Source: an uncultured Moraxella sp.
GTDB lineage: Bacteria; Pseudomonadota; Gammaproteobacteria; Pseudomonadales; Moraxellaceae
DNA length: 13,104 nucleotides
NCBI GenBank assembly: GCA_937975585.1
Contig: CALJUC010000047.1
Span: 1-13,104 of the forward strand
Direction: 5' to 3'
Position 1 is the stretch's first letter; each line of letters opens with the position of its first letter. Both the position numbers and the translations under genes were made by a program. Positions 1 to 7,192 of the stretch are shown here, in pieces. Under the pieces are notes generated by a model. The model saw only the letters and a program-made list of their open reading frames with translations. It was not told the DNA's origin and ran no database searches.

Positions 1-212
1 CTGCTTACATTAGCTATGTGGATAATGGTGATGTCATCGTATATGACCATACCATTGTGCCCAGTGCCATTGGCGGTCGCGGCATTGCAGGGGCGTTGAC
101 CAAGTACGCACTAGATTATGCGCGTGAGCAAGGCAAAAAAGTCGTGCCAGCCTGTTCTTATGTCGCTGCTTATATGCAAAAACACCCAGAATATCAAGAT
201 ATTAAAGCTTAA
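1..212 (+). CDS. GNAT-family N-acetyltransferase, C-terminal part (partial)
   Basis: The gene enters from the left edge; about 69 codons are visible, in the frame starting at base 3. The visible protein has the pattern of the small single-domain GCN5-related acetyltransferases (Pfam Acetyltransf_CG type): a 'DHTIVPSAIGGRGIAGAL' stretch, with R-G-x-G/A as the acetyl-CoA pyrophosphate-binding loop, followed by a helix and 'KVVPACSYVAAYMQKHPEY' near the C-terminus. Members are usually about 90-100 residues, so only some 20-30 residues should be missing. They are cytoplasmic and their physiological substrate is generally unknown. The gene ends in TAA and is followed about 28 bases later by a hairpin terminator. 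The family call is firm; the substrate cannot be stated. Confidence 0.85.
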   Translation, partial: AYISYVDNGDVIVYDHTIVPSAIGGRGIAGALTKYALDYAREQGKKVVPACSYVAAYMQKHPEYQDIKA

Positions 213-240
213 AAAGCCATCAACTGGCAAAACAAAAAGA

Positions 241-265
241 CCAACGTTGTAACGTTGGTTTTTTT
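241..265. terminator. Bidirectional rho-independent terminator between convergent genes
   Basis: An 8-base perfect inverted repeat (CCAACGTT at 241-248, AACGTTGG at 251-258) is followed by seven T on the plus strand. The opposite side is A-rich (AACAAAAAGA at 231-240), so the minus-strand transcript also gets hairpin plus T-rich tail. It should stop both the acetyltransferase gene and the convergent lipoprotein gene, whose TAA stop codon (264-266 on the minus strand) lies in the T tract. Confidence 0.85.
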
Positions 266-827
266 ATGGGCATTGTGCCGGATGGATAACCGCACCCATT
301 GCCATTTCATCAGGGTTAACACCCTCGATAATCGTCACGCACGATTTTTGCTTGATGGCTTGGGATAAAGCTTGTGATGAGGTTTTATCAAGGCCATACA
401 TATAGACCTGTTTTGTGCCTTTATCGGTGTCGAAAAACAGTGAGTCACCGGATTCAGAGATATCGGCTTTACCGGTTAATTTGACGATATAACCTTGTTT
501 GGTTTTATCGGTGTTTTGCCCGATACTGGTGGCAGATGGCGCAATCGCAGGATTGGTATGAGTGGGATTGCTTGCGGCTTGAGGTTTATCTATTGGCGGA
601 TAAGGTGACTGAATATGGGAGGCGGTGGTCAGAGGGGTTGGCGCTTTATCAGTATTGCTTGCGACTTCGCTTGCTGGATTAGCACTAGCGGTAGACGCCT
701 CAGGGGTAGTTGAACTGGCCGATGCGCTATGTTCCTTTGATAGGTTTTGGTTTTGGGTGCAGCCCATTAACCAGCCTGAAAAACTAACAGTGGTTAGTGC
801 AGATAATATCAACGAACGCTTTAACAT
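264..827 (-). CDS. Orphan lipoprotein with Ser/Thr/Pro-rich linker and C-terminal domain
   Basis: The 187-residue protein starts with a typical lipoprotein signal: K3-R4, a hydrophobic stretch, and the lipobox L-M-G-C with C23 as the expected lipidated residue. Residues ~24-110 are low complexity (Ser, Thr, Ala, Pro, Asn), consistent with a flexible tether. Residues ~112-187 look folded, with alternating short beta-like segments ('GYIVKLTGKADI', 'LFFDT', 'QVYMYGL', 'CVTIIEGV') and two cysteines, C163 and C186, that could form a disulphide in the periplasm. I do not recognise the domain; a small beta-barrel/OB-like fold is only a guess. The ATG at 827 has no strong Shine-Dalgarno sequence, but the signal peptide fixes the start. 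A TGgTACAAT extended -10 lies 78 bases upstream. Function unknown; likely anchored in the outer membrane by general lipoprotein sorting rules. Confidence 0.75.
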   Translation of the reverse strand: MLKRSLILSALTTVSFSGWLMGCTQNQNLSKEHSASASSTTPEASTASANPASEVASNTDKAPTPLTTASHIQSPYPPIDKPQAASNPTHTNPAIAPSATSIGQNTDKTKQGYIVKLTGKADISESGDSLFFDTDKGTKQVYMYGLDKTSSQALSQAIKQKSCVTIIEGVNPDEMAMGAVIHPAQCP

Positions 828-911
828 GGGTGGAAATCCATTTCACAGTAAGGTCTTGAATCACCATTACGTCATGCAAAAGTCGATTTATCTTTGCTAT
901 TGTTGAGGGGT

Positions 912-920
912 ATTGTACCA
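912..920 (-). promoter_or_regulatory. Candidate extended -10 promoter of the 264-827 lipoprotein gene
   Basis: On the minus strand the sequence reads TGGTACAAT, an extended -10 (TGn + TACAAT, 5 of 6 to consensus). No good -35 is seen at 16-18 bases, as is common for extended -10 promoters. Transcription would start near 905, giving a leader of about 78 bases. Confidence 0.4.
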
Positions 921-990
921 ATGTTGATGTAATTGATTGGCACTCGCCTTGACTAGATTTCAGCGCGTATCAGTCGGCCAAACAGCCGTG

Positions 991-1200
991 CTAGTTTGTT
1001 GGGAATAGGATACTAAACGTCATGTTTAGCCCAATGGTCAACAAGACAAAAGCAAGGAGTAATACTGGAATGGCGACACGTTTGGCTTTTGTTTTGATGA
1101 TAGCCTCATGACTGACCATACTCACCAAGGCGCAAATCATACCGATGACCAAGGATAAAATTCCCACGCCCAAACATAAAAAACCTACGTAATTCATCAT
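991..1200 (-). CDS. Small two-helix inner-membrane protein, unknown function
   Basis: This 69-residue protein has two hydrophobic segments, at about residues 4-30 and 43-65, separated by a short hydrophilic stretch with basic residues (H-E-A-I-I-K-T-K-A-K-R). That pattern fits a helical hairpin in the inner membrane with the basic loop in the cytoplasm. Two adjacent ATG codons (1200 and 1197) follow GGGTGA on the minus strand; the second ATG has the better spacing, so the true start may be one codon in. It is divergent from the DUF294 gene and not obviously in an operon. I do not recognise a family. Codon pattern and clean membrane topology support a real gene, but its small size limits confidence. 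Confidence 0.55.
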   Translation of the reverse strand: MMNYVGFLCLGVGILSLVIGMICALVSMVSHEAIIKTKAKRVAIPVLLLAFVLLTIGLNMTFSILFPTN

Positions 1201-1233
1201 TCACCCAGTGTTCAGCCAATTTTTTTATTGAGA

Positions 1234-1255
1234 ATAGCGCTATCGTCAGCGCTAT
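1234..1255. repeat. Inverted repeat in the divergent intergenic region
   Basis: ATAGCGCT (1234-1241) and AGCGCTAT (1248-1255) form a perfect 8-base inverted repeat with a 6-base spacer. Neither strand has a T tract next to it, so it is not a typical terminator. It lies 34 bases upstream of the small membrane protein gene, within its likely leader or promoter, and could be an operator or leader hairpin. Confidence 0.5.
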
Positions 1256-1322
1256 GGTAACAAATCGCTGATAACGTCGCTAGGCTGTTATAGATTTATA
1301 CTTTTTTTTATATCTATGTTGA

Positions 1323-1351
1323 TTGTTGTGAGCAATGACTTTGACTATAAT
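1323..1351 (+). promoter_or_regulatory. Sigma70-type promoter of the DUF294-exonuclease operon
   Basis: A perfect TATAAT (1346-1351) is preceded at 17 bases by TTGTTG (1323-1328), a partial match to TTGACA. Transcription would begin near 1358, about 33 bases before the chosen ATG at 1391 and after an in-frame upstream ATG at 1316. This supports the downstream start. Confidence 0.65.
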
Positions 1352-1390
1352 GATTTGATAATAACTATTTTTTGGTCACAAGGAGTTGTG

Positions 1391-3271
1391 ATGGCACATC
1401 AATTACCCTATCTACGCCAACCGCCTTTTGATAGCTTAAGCGACACAGAGCGTGAGCGCCTGAGCCGCGACAGTCAAATCGTGTATTTAGATAGTTTGCA
1501 GCCGTTACCCGATGATTGGGTCGGTGACTTTTTTATTGTGATTAAGGGTCAAGTCTATCAACAACAGGGCGATGAGTTACGGGCCATCTTGAACGTTGGT
1601 GACTGGTTTGATAGTCGGCAAAGAATGTTATCGGGTATTGAACCAAGTTTTATCAGCCAACAACAGAGTCTACTGTATCGCATTAATGGGCAAACATTAT
1701 CATCGATTACTGAACAAAACAGTGTACTTAATAATTTGCTATTTGCGGACTTGTCAGCGCGGGTGGCGCAGCAGCAAGCGCGACTGGCAAACAATGAAAG
1801 TCAGCAACTGTTACACCAACCCATTGAAAGCTTGGGTCAACATATTCGACCACCGCAATTTATCGAAGATACCGCGTCTTTGCAAGCGGCAGCAACGGCC
1901 ATGATACGCGCAAATGCCAAGCATGTCTTGGTCAATTCACACCGACCATTATCTGACAATGAGCGCGCGCGTCTACGTGAGCAAGGGGTCGCAGAGGCAG
2001 ATATGCCAACGCATAACCCGACGCTTGGGATTATTACCCAAACCGATATCTGTCATGCGGTGAGTGAGTGTGTCGATATGGCGACCACGCCAGTCGTGAA
2101 CTATACCAACTTTGACTTACAGATGGTGCACATTCAGCAAGATGTGAGTGAGGCTCTATTGACCATGCTCGACCATCGTGTCCATCGCTTGCCGATTGTG
2201 GGCAGTCATGGCGAGATTGTGGGCATATTAGGTCAAACCGAGTTGATGAATTATCTGACCAATCATTCTAACTTGATTGTGGCGCGTATTGAGCAAGCGC
2301 ATACCATCGATGAATTGCAAATTGCGGTTGATTTGATTGGTAAATATATCCGGCATCAGCAAAAGGCTGGTATGAAAACCTATATCATCAGTCGTACCGT
2401 ACAAAGCCTAAATAGCCAAATCTTTGCCAAAATCTGGCAGCTCATCGTACCCGCGCTGACCTTTAATAATACCTGTCTGGTGGTAATGGGATCGGAAGGG
2501 CGCGGCGAACAAATTATCCGTAATGACCAAGATAATGCCTTGATTATCCGTGATGGTTATCATGACGAACACTTGCCCCAATACGCTGAGCAATTTAACC
2601 AAGCCACGGCCAAACTTGGCTATCCCTTGTGCGATGGTAACATCATGATTAGTAACCCACTATGGCGCAAATCATTGAGCGAGTTTGAACAGCAGATTAG
2701 AAAATGGTTTACCCAAGGGGATGCCCAGTCGATGATTTGGCTTGCGACCTTGTGCGATGCCCAGCCAATCAGCGGTGATCGTAGCTTGTTTGAATCGCTG
2801 CGTGAGCATTTTCAAGTCACTTATCAAAACTACGCGACCAGTAACTTTATCAATCGCTTTGCCAAACCGATTTTACAGTTTGGGGATAGTAGCCATTTTT
2901 GGCAAAAATTTACGGGCACGAGTGACAATGACATTGATCTAAAAAAAGCAGGAATTTTCCCCATTGTGCATGGGGTGCGTACTTTGAGTTTAGAGCAAGG
3001 CATCGAGGTGACGAATACGCGCCGCCGGTTGCGTGAGCTGGTCAACCAACATGTCCTCGATGATACGACAGCAACCAACTTGGCCGATGCGTTAGATTTT
3101 TTCTTGGCAAAACGGCTTGAAGCAGCACTGACGACCACAGATAAATCCGCTTGGAAGGTCAACCCCCACGACTTATCAGCGATGGATAAAGACTTGCTAA
3201 AAGAAGCGTTGGCGATTGTCAAAGACTTTAAAGCGCTGATTACCCTGCGTTATCGATTAGATATTTTTTAG
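1391..3271 (+). CDS. cNMP-binding/CBS/DUF294 nucleotidyltransferase-like protein
   Basis: A 626-residue cytoplasmic protein with the classic DUF294 architecture: an N-terminal cyclic-nucleotide-binding-like domain (~10-110), a CBS pair (~157-300, including 'GIITQTD' and 'HRLPIVGSHGEIVGILGQTEL'), a DUF294 nucleotidyltransferase-like domain, and the DUF294 C-terminal helical domain. The NTase signature is clear: GSEGRGE at 367-373, then D379-x-D381 in 'NDQDNA', resembling the GlnD-type active site. CBS pairs usually bind adenosine nucleotides, so regulated nucleotidyl transfer is expected, but the target is unknown. The start at 1391 has AGGAG at 1381-1385 with 5-base spacing; the longer frame from ATG 1316 lacks this and begins upstream of the predicted transcription start. 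Length is normal for the family. The exonuclease gene follows 11 bases after the stop, so the two are co-transcribed. Confidence 0.9.
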   Translation: MAHQLPYLRQPPFDSLSDTERERLSRDSQIVYLDSLQPLPDDWVGDFFIVIKGQVYQQQGDELRAILNVGDWFDSRQRMLSGIEPSFISQQQSLLYRINGQTLSSITEQNSVLNNLLFADLSARVAQQQARLANNESQQLLHQPIESLGQHIRPPQFIEDTASLQAAATAMIRANAKHVLVNSHRPLSDNERARLREQGVAEADMPTHNPTLGIITQTDICHAVSECVDMATTPVVNYTNFDLQMVHIQQDVSEALLTMLDHRVHRLPIVGSHGEIVGILGQTELMNYLTNHSNLIVARIEQAHTIDELQIAVDLIGKYIRHQQKAGMKTYIISRTVQSLNSQIFAKIWQLIVPALTFNNTCLVVMGSEGRGEQIIRNDQDNALIIRDGYHDEHLPQYAEQFNQATAKLGYPLCDGNIMISNPLWRKSLSEFEQQIRKWFTQGDAQSMIWLATLCDAQPISGDRSLFESLREHFQVTYQNYATSNFINRFAKPILQFGDSSHFWQKFTGTSDNDIDLKKAGIFPIVHGVRTLSLEQGIEVTNTRRRLRELVNQHVLDDTTATNLADALDFFLAKRLEAALTTTDKSAWKVNPHDLSAMDKDLLKEALAIVKDFKALITLRYRLDIF

Positions 3272-3282
3272 GCGAGGTATCG

Positions 3283-3933
3283 ATGTTTAGCAAACTTAGC
3301 CAACTGTTTGCCACTAGCCAACAGTCACGACAACGCCAAAAACTCACGAAACCTGAATACGGGTTTTTGTTCGATTCGCCTCCGACCAATGAATGGGTCA
3401 GTCTAGACTTTGAAATGACAGGGCTCAATCCCAAAACTGACCACATATTAAGCGTGGGTGCGGTACGTTTGCACCGAGCAGAGGATGCCAGTATGCAAAT
3501 CGATACGGGCAATGCCTTGTCCTTGATTTGTCGTCCGCCTGTGATGCCAAGTAAAGAAACCATTGTGATTCATGGCTTACGCCCAAGTGATGTCGAGGAT
3601 GGCATTAGCTATGATGAGATGTTGCCATTGCTACTGGAGTTTATCGGTAATCGCCCGATTGTTGGGTTTGCGGTAAATCGAGATATCGCGTTTTTAAATG
3701 CGTTACTTAAGCCTTGGCTTGGGGTGAGTTTACCCAATCCCGTTCTTGATGTCAGTGTCATTGAGCAACAAGCCCGTCAACGTAAACAGCATCAGACTGA
3801 CCATGCCGTTGAACCCAAGCATCTCAATGTATTGTTGGCTGAGTTTGGTATTCCGATATTACCTGCCCATGATGCACTCAATGATGCGATTATGACAGCG
3901 ATGTTATTTATCTATCTTAAAGACATACACTAA
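3283..3933 (+). CDS. 3'-5' exonuclease, DEDDh (DnaQ-like) family
   Basis: The 216-residue protein contains all three Exo motifs. Exo I is D42-F-E44 in 'SLDFEMTGL'; Exo II is 'IVGFAVNRDIAFL' with D134 aligning to the family Asp; Exo III is H196-x4-D201 in 'AHDALND'. These four acidic residues and the His are the metal-binding and catalytic set of DEDDh 3'-5' exonucleases, which remove nucleotides from DNA or RNA ends. The protein is a stand-alone nuclease, without the polymerase-binding tail that would make it the epsilon subunit, and I would not call it dnaQ. The ATG at 3283 has GAGG at 3274-3277, 5 bases away. It directly follows the DUF294 gene in one operon, suggesting regulated nuclease activity or a shared pathway. 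Substrate not determinable. Confidence 0.9.
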   Translation: MFSKLSQLFATSQQSRQRQKLTKPEYGFLFDSPPTNEWVSLDFEMTGLNPKTDHILSVGAVRLHRAEDASMQIDTGNALSLICRPPVMPSKETIVIHGLRPSDVEDGISYDEMLPLLLEFIGNRPIVGFAVNRDIAFLNALLKPWLGVSLPNPVLDVSVIEQQARQRKQHQTDHAVEPKHLNVLLAEFGIPILPAHDALNDAIMTAMLFIYLKDIH

Positions 3934-3979
3934 TCTGTCTGATTTGACACCTCAAGCACCATAAAACCCATCCATAAAA

Positions 3980-4010
3980 ATACCCCAAGCCAGTTCATGG
4001 TTTGGGGTAT
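3980..4010. terminator. Terminator hairpin, strong on the minus strand
   Basis: ATACCCCAA (3980-3988) pairs with TTGGGGTAT (4002-4010), with a possible inner CCA/TGG extension. On the minus strand the hairpin is followed by TTTTTATGG, a good tail for the lipoprotein gene at 4054-4782. On the plus strand the tail (TTGTTGC) is weak but could still serve the exonuclease operon. Confidence 0.75.
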
Positions 4011-4053
4011 TTGTTGCATAACGCAATGACTCGTTCTGACTAGCACTTAAGGC

Positions 4054-4782
4054 TTATTTGGCCTTGCCGTTTTGCTGTCCTTGCGGTTTGATACCGGCTT
4101 CGTCAGTTAGCTTCATCAACATGTCGCGCGCTTGTTCTGCTGCTTTTTGTGAGGCTTCCATGTCTTTGGCGATAGCTGGGTGCGTTTCAGGGGTAGCCGT
4201 TGGGTTTTTGGTCAACGCTTGGGTACCTGAGCGGCTATAGTTGATACTTTCGACCATCTTGTCACGGACGCTGGTCACGCGTGGGTCGTTAAATTTAAGT
4301 TTATTTAGCGTCACTTTTTGCGCGTCTAATTGCTCAACCACCGCTTTAAAGAAGGCTTGTTGGTCAGCCGGCGTTTTGGCACTTTGCATTTGCTTGGCCA
4401 TTTGTGCTTGCTTGGCAGCGGCATTGCGGTCAAGTTGGTTCAGGGTTTTTAACAATAACGTCAGGTCAGCTTTTAAGGCTAAGTTTGCAGTACCGGCAGC
4501 TGGGGTCGTGGTTGCGATAGGGGCATTTGGCGCTGGTGCGGCAGGATTGGCGTTTAAGGTAGTGGCACTACCGCTAGCAGGCGTGACCACAACGGTTGAG
4601 GCCATGACAGTCGTTGGCGCACTTGTAGTTGTCGATGCTGCCACAGAAGCAGGTGCTGTCGTGACCACGGTACTAGCAGCTACACTGGCATTGGTGGTTT
4701 GGGTGGGTTTTTCGGTTTTTGAACAAGCGGTTAGGCTAACAGCAATACCTAAGGCTAGTAGGGGTAAAGAGGTTTTTTTCAT
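4054..4782 (-). CDS. Orphan lipoprotein with Ala/Thr-rich linker and helical C-terminal domain
   Basis: A 242-residue protein with a textbook lipoprotein signal: MKKTS, a hydrophobic core, and lipobox L-T-A-C with C20 lipidated; Ser at +2 fits outer-membrane sorting. Residues ~25-100 are low complexity (Ala, Thr, Val, Pro) with repeats of VAAST- and VVTTAPAS-like units, a probable flexible linker. Residues ~100-235 are rich in Ala, Lys, Gln, Leu and Met and look all-helical ('LLKTLNQLDRNAAAKQAQMAKQM', 'AKDMEASQKAAEQARDMLMKL'), possibly a helical bundle or coiled coil. I do not recognise the family. AGGA lies 8 bases ahead of the ATG, fixing the start. A diverged MITE-like repeat lies about 37 bases upstream, so its right or left end may affect the promoter. 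Cell-envelope structural or chaperone roles are possible but unsupported. Confidence 0.8.
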   Translation of the reverse strand: MKKTSLPLLALGIAVSLTACSKTEKPTQTTNASVAASTVVTTAPASVAASTTTSAPTTVMASTVVVTPASGSATTLNANPAAPAPNAPIATTTPAAGTANLALKADLTLLLKTLNQLDRNAAAKQAQMAKQMQSAKTPADQQAFFKAVVEQLDAQKVTLNKLKFNDPRVTSVRDKMVESINYSRSGTQALTKNPTATPETHPAIAKDMEASQKAAEQARDMLMKLTDEAGIKPQGQQNGKAK

Positions 4783-4818
4783 AGCGGGTATCCTAAACGG
4801 AGCGGACTTGTTGTCATG

Positions 4819-4935
4819 TATCGTTTCTTAAATTCAGGTTAATACAGCGTCCAATTCGTATGTACTAACTGGACTTACTGTACGACTGATATGAAGCGCA
4901 TTTTACTTGTCTTAATATAAAAATTTTTTAATATA
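4819..4935. repeat. MITE-like intergenic repeat, diverged copy
   Basis: This 117-base segment matches the repeat at 7193-7298 in the same orientation. The left end shares 15 of 18 bases (TATcGTtTcTTAAATTCA), then TAATAC-GCGTC is shared. The right end is shared from CTTGTCTTAA to the terminal TATA, with 18 of 25 bases identical. The middle has drifted. No target duplication is evident. It lies between the lipoprotein gene (minus) and dacB (plus). There is no coding capacity. Confidence 0.6.
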
Positions 4936-5290
4936 ATTGAATCCCAATATAGTAACCGTAACTTAACAGCGGCTTAACATTGATGATTAGGATGCTGATA
5001 CAGTACGTTGATAAAGCACCATGGGACGTGTTAAGTGCATATATGGGGTTTATAGGAATAATCCTTGATAAATCAACCAAGGTTTATTCATTCACCGATT
5101 CATCAGGGCGAATCAGTGTAGCAAAATTTGGACGCCAGATATGTAGAAAAATGCAACCAAGATATGCTAAAGTGCGCTACTATTTTGCGCGTCCGTAGTA
5201 TTAATATTAATAGGTGGCGCAGTCAATGATTGACGACTTGGTCATATGGCTTTTAAACAGCGGTTCAAACGACTATGTCAGTAGGGTAAT
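4936..5290. other. Gene-free stretch upstream of dacB
   Basis: No convincing gene is present. A 72-codon frame at 4980-5198 lacks a Shine-Dalgarno sequence and has no recognisable domain. The stretch contains a 13-base perfect palindrome GTCAATGATTGAC (5222-5234), a TTGACG (5230-5235) that could be a -35 with only a weak -10 (TTAAAC, 5253-5258), and an imperfect CCTTG/CAAGG hairpin near 5065-5085. It probably carries the dacB promoter and leader, perhaps with relics of older sequence. Confidence 0.5.
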
Positions 5291-7192
5291 GTGAGCGTGG
5301 TTATGAATAAGTGGCAGTCATTAGTAGGGTGGACGCTGGCTATGGGTGCAACTGCAGGGCCCTTAACGCAAGCCACCGCCAACCAAGCGAACATACCCCA
5401 AATCACCAGCCAGTCAACCGCGAGTTCCCCAGTCGCTGCAGTCGTTAATGCGCCCGCGAATACTGCGATTGCGCAATTGCCGGAGCGCATTCGAGAAGCC
5501 CTTATCGCAGCAAATCTGCCCGCTGATAGCGTGAGTATCGTGGTACAACCACTTGGTAAATCTGCCAGTCAGCCAACCAATACCGCCATGGCAAAGCCTT
5601 TGATAGACTATCAAGGCAATATTCCTAGAACGCCTGCCTCCACCCAAAAATTGATTCCGACCTTTATTGCCTTGGATAGCTTGGGTAAAGACTTTCGTTG
5701 GCGCACTGAGCTATGGCTAGATGGCTTGGTGATGAATGGAACGTTATACGGTGATGTGATTATCAAAGGCAGTGGTGACCCCAAGCTTGAAGATGACCAA
5801 ATCGCGGCGTTGATAGGCAGCTTACGCTATCATGGTATTCGTCAGTTGGCCGGTAATGTGATTGTCGATAATAGAGTCTTTCGCGATGTGAGTTTTGATA
5901 TCAATGCCTTTGATGGTAAAGGGTTACGCCCTTACAATGCTATGCCCAATGGGATGTTGGTCAATTTTGGCACACTCCATGTGGCATTGGTACCCAATAC
6001 CCAAGTACAGCAAACGCTAACACCGAGCCTTATCATGGCGGTACCGGCCGCTGTAAAAGCAAAACTTGAACAACAAGCCACCGATAAACACGAAGCTGCG
6101 CTACTGGCAGCGATTAACCAGTCGACTGCGTTACTTTCAGCGAATAATAGCGCTGCAAATACGAATGCCAATGCCAATGCCAGTGCCAGTGCCGTCTTAC
6201 CAAATACGACCAATAGTGAGGTCGAGGCCGCCAACGAAGTAAACAATACGCAAATCACTAATCTAGCGATCAATCAGCCTTTTAACCAATACGTGGTAAA
6301 ACTCACGCCACAACTGGGTGAATTTAACGCACCGACCACGATAACCGCGACCCATGACTCTTGCCGCGGGGTAACGGAAGAAAAGCTAGTGAGGGTAACG
6401 CGTGATGCGCTGAATTTTCTACGAGTACCCTCGGCGAATTGTGGCACGAATCAGCAGTATTGGCTCACTTATCCAGATGGGGATAGCTTGGCGCTCAAAA
6501 CCGTGACCGCGCATATTCGTGAGCAATTTCCCGATTTTGCCGGACAGGTGATTTTAAAAAATACCAGTCAAGTCCAGCCATCAGACAGCGTGCCGCTCGC
6601 ACAACTGGGTCAGCAATTGATGCCGCCGCGTTTGTTAGCGGTACACCAGTCAGCACCTTTGGGCGAACAAATCACCGATATTAACCACCATTCTAACAAT
6701 GTGATGACTGAGCAAGTGGCGTTATCCTTGCCAGTATATGCTGCCAAACAAGCCTATAGCACTTATCCAGCGACGTTTGGCTTTATGCAGCAGTGGTGGC
6801 AGCAGCATATACCCAATCATACAGCACCGACTATGACGCGCGCCTCTGGGCTTTGTCGTGATTGCCGCGTAACCCCAGATGGCCTCATGGCGTTATTGGC
6901 AACGGCCTATCATAGCCCAAACTTTGACGTATATCGCACCTCGCTGCCGATTGCGGGGATATCGGGTACCATGAAGCATCTAAAAGACCGTGACCCAACG
7001 AATGCCGCGATTGGTCGTGGTTGGATAAAGACAGGTACATTGGATAATGTCGCCAGTATGGCCGGTTATATTCATGCCAAATCTGGGCAGTGGTATGCGG
7101 TGGTTGCCATGGTGAATGCACCAAATACGATGTACAACGTGCACGCCAAGACCGTATTGGATAACACGTTGGCATGGACGGCAGAACAGTAG
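5291..7192 (+). CDS. dacB: D-alanyl-D-alanine carboxypeptidase/endopeptidase (PBP4, peptidase S13)
   Basis: Periplasmic penicillin-binding protein that cleaves D-Ala-D-Ala ends or cross-links of peptidoglycan. All three serine-penicillin-recognition motifs are visible in a 633-residue reading: S117-T-Q-K120 (nucleophile Ser), S468-N-N470, and K580-T-G582 in 'WIKTGTLDNVASMAGYI'. The N-terminus has an export signal ('WQSLVGWTLAMGATAG...'). The start is uncertain: GTG 5291 has AGGG 4 bases upstream, while ATG 5303 would give a more typical signal peptide (MNKWQ...). The distance from SxxK to SxN is 351 residues, about 100 more than in E. coli PBP4 (S62 to S306). Part of the excess is an Asn/Ala/Ser-rich segment around residues 275-325 encoded by a 6-base tandem repeat. 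The gene is monocistronic: a MITE-like repeat starts immediately after its TAG. Confidence 0.92.
   Translation: MSVVMNKWQSLVGWTLAMGATAGPLTQATANQANIPQITSQSTASSPVAAVVNAPANTAIAQLPERIREALIAANLPADSVSIVVQPLGKSASQPTNTAMAKPLIDYQGNIPRTPASTQKLIPTFIALDSLGKDFRWRTELWLDGLVMNGTLYGDVIIKGSGDPKLEDDQIAALIGSLRYHGIRQLAGNVIVDNRVFRDVSFDINAFDGKGLRPYNAMPNGMLVNFGTLHVALVPNTQVQQTLTPSLIMAVPAAVKAKLEQQATDKHEAALLAAINQSTALLSANNSAANTNANANASASAVLPNTTNSEVEAANEVNNTQITNLAINQPFNQYVVKLTPQLGEFNAPTTITATHDSCRGVTEEKLVRVTRDALNFLRVPSANCGTNQQYWLTYPDGDSLALKTVTAHIREQFPDFAGQVILKNTSQVQPSDSVPLAQLGQQLMPPRLLAVHQSAPLGEQITDINHHSNNVMTEQVALSLPVYAAKQAYSTYPATFGFMQQWWQQHIPNHTAPTMTRASGLCRDCRVTPDGLMALLATAYHSPNFDVYRTSLPIAGISGTMKHLKDRDPTNAAIGRGWIKTGTLDNVASMAGYIHAKSGQWYAVVAMVNAPNTMYNVHAKTVLDNTLAWTAEQ
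6164..6193 (+). repeat. In-frame 6-base tandem repeat inside dacB
   Basis: Three AATGCC units followed by two AGTGCC units (6164-6193) encode alternating Asn-Ala and Ser-Ala. The unit length keeps the frame, so slippage would lengthen or shorten the protein by two residues without inactivating it. It sits in the low-complexity insert between the SxxK and SxN motifs. Confidence 0.8.

Noticed and set aside
937..953. Possible sigma54 -24/-12 element (TTGGCACT...TTGAC)
   Set aside because: The -12 reads TTGA rather than TTGC, and no plus-strand gene begins within about 440 bases downstream that it would sensibly serve.
2830..3222. 130-codon minus-strand frame inside the DUF294 gene
   Set aside because: Lies fully within the conserved DUF294 C-terminal region, with no ribosome-binding site or domain; a shadow frame.
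3283..3933. Calling the exonuclease dnaQ (Pol III epsilon)
   Set aside because: It has the DEDDh core but a shorter length and operon context with DUF294 rather than rnhA; no clamp-binding or polymerase-binding tail was seen.
4241..4831. 196-codon plus-strand frame opposite the second lipoprotein gene
   Set aside because: It mirrors the Ala/Thr-rich low-complexity coding of the minus-strand lipoprotein; the minus strand has a perfect lipobox and a Shine-Dalgarno, the plus frame has neither.
4980..5198. 72-codon plus-strand frame upstream of dacB
   Set aside because: No Shine-Dalgarno sequence before its start, no recognisable domain, composition unlike neighbouring genes, and its end merges into the presumed dacB promoter region.
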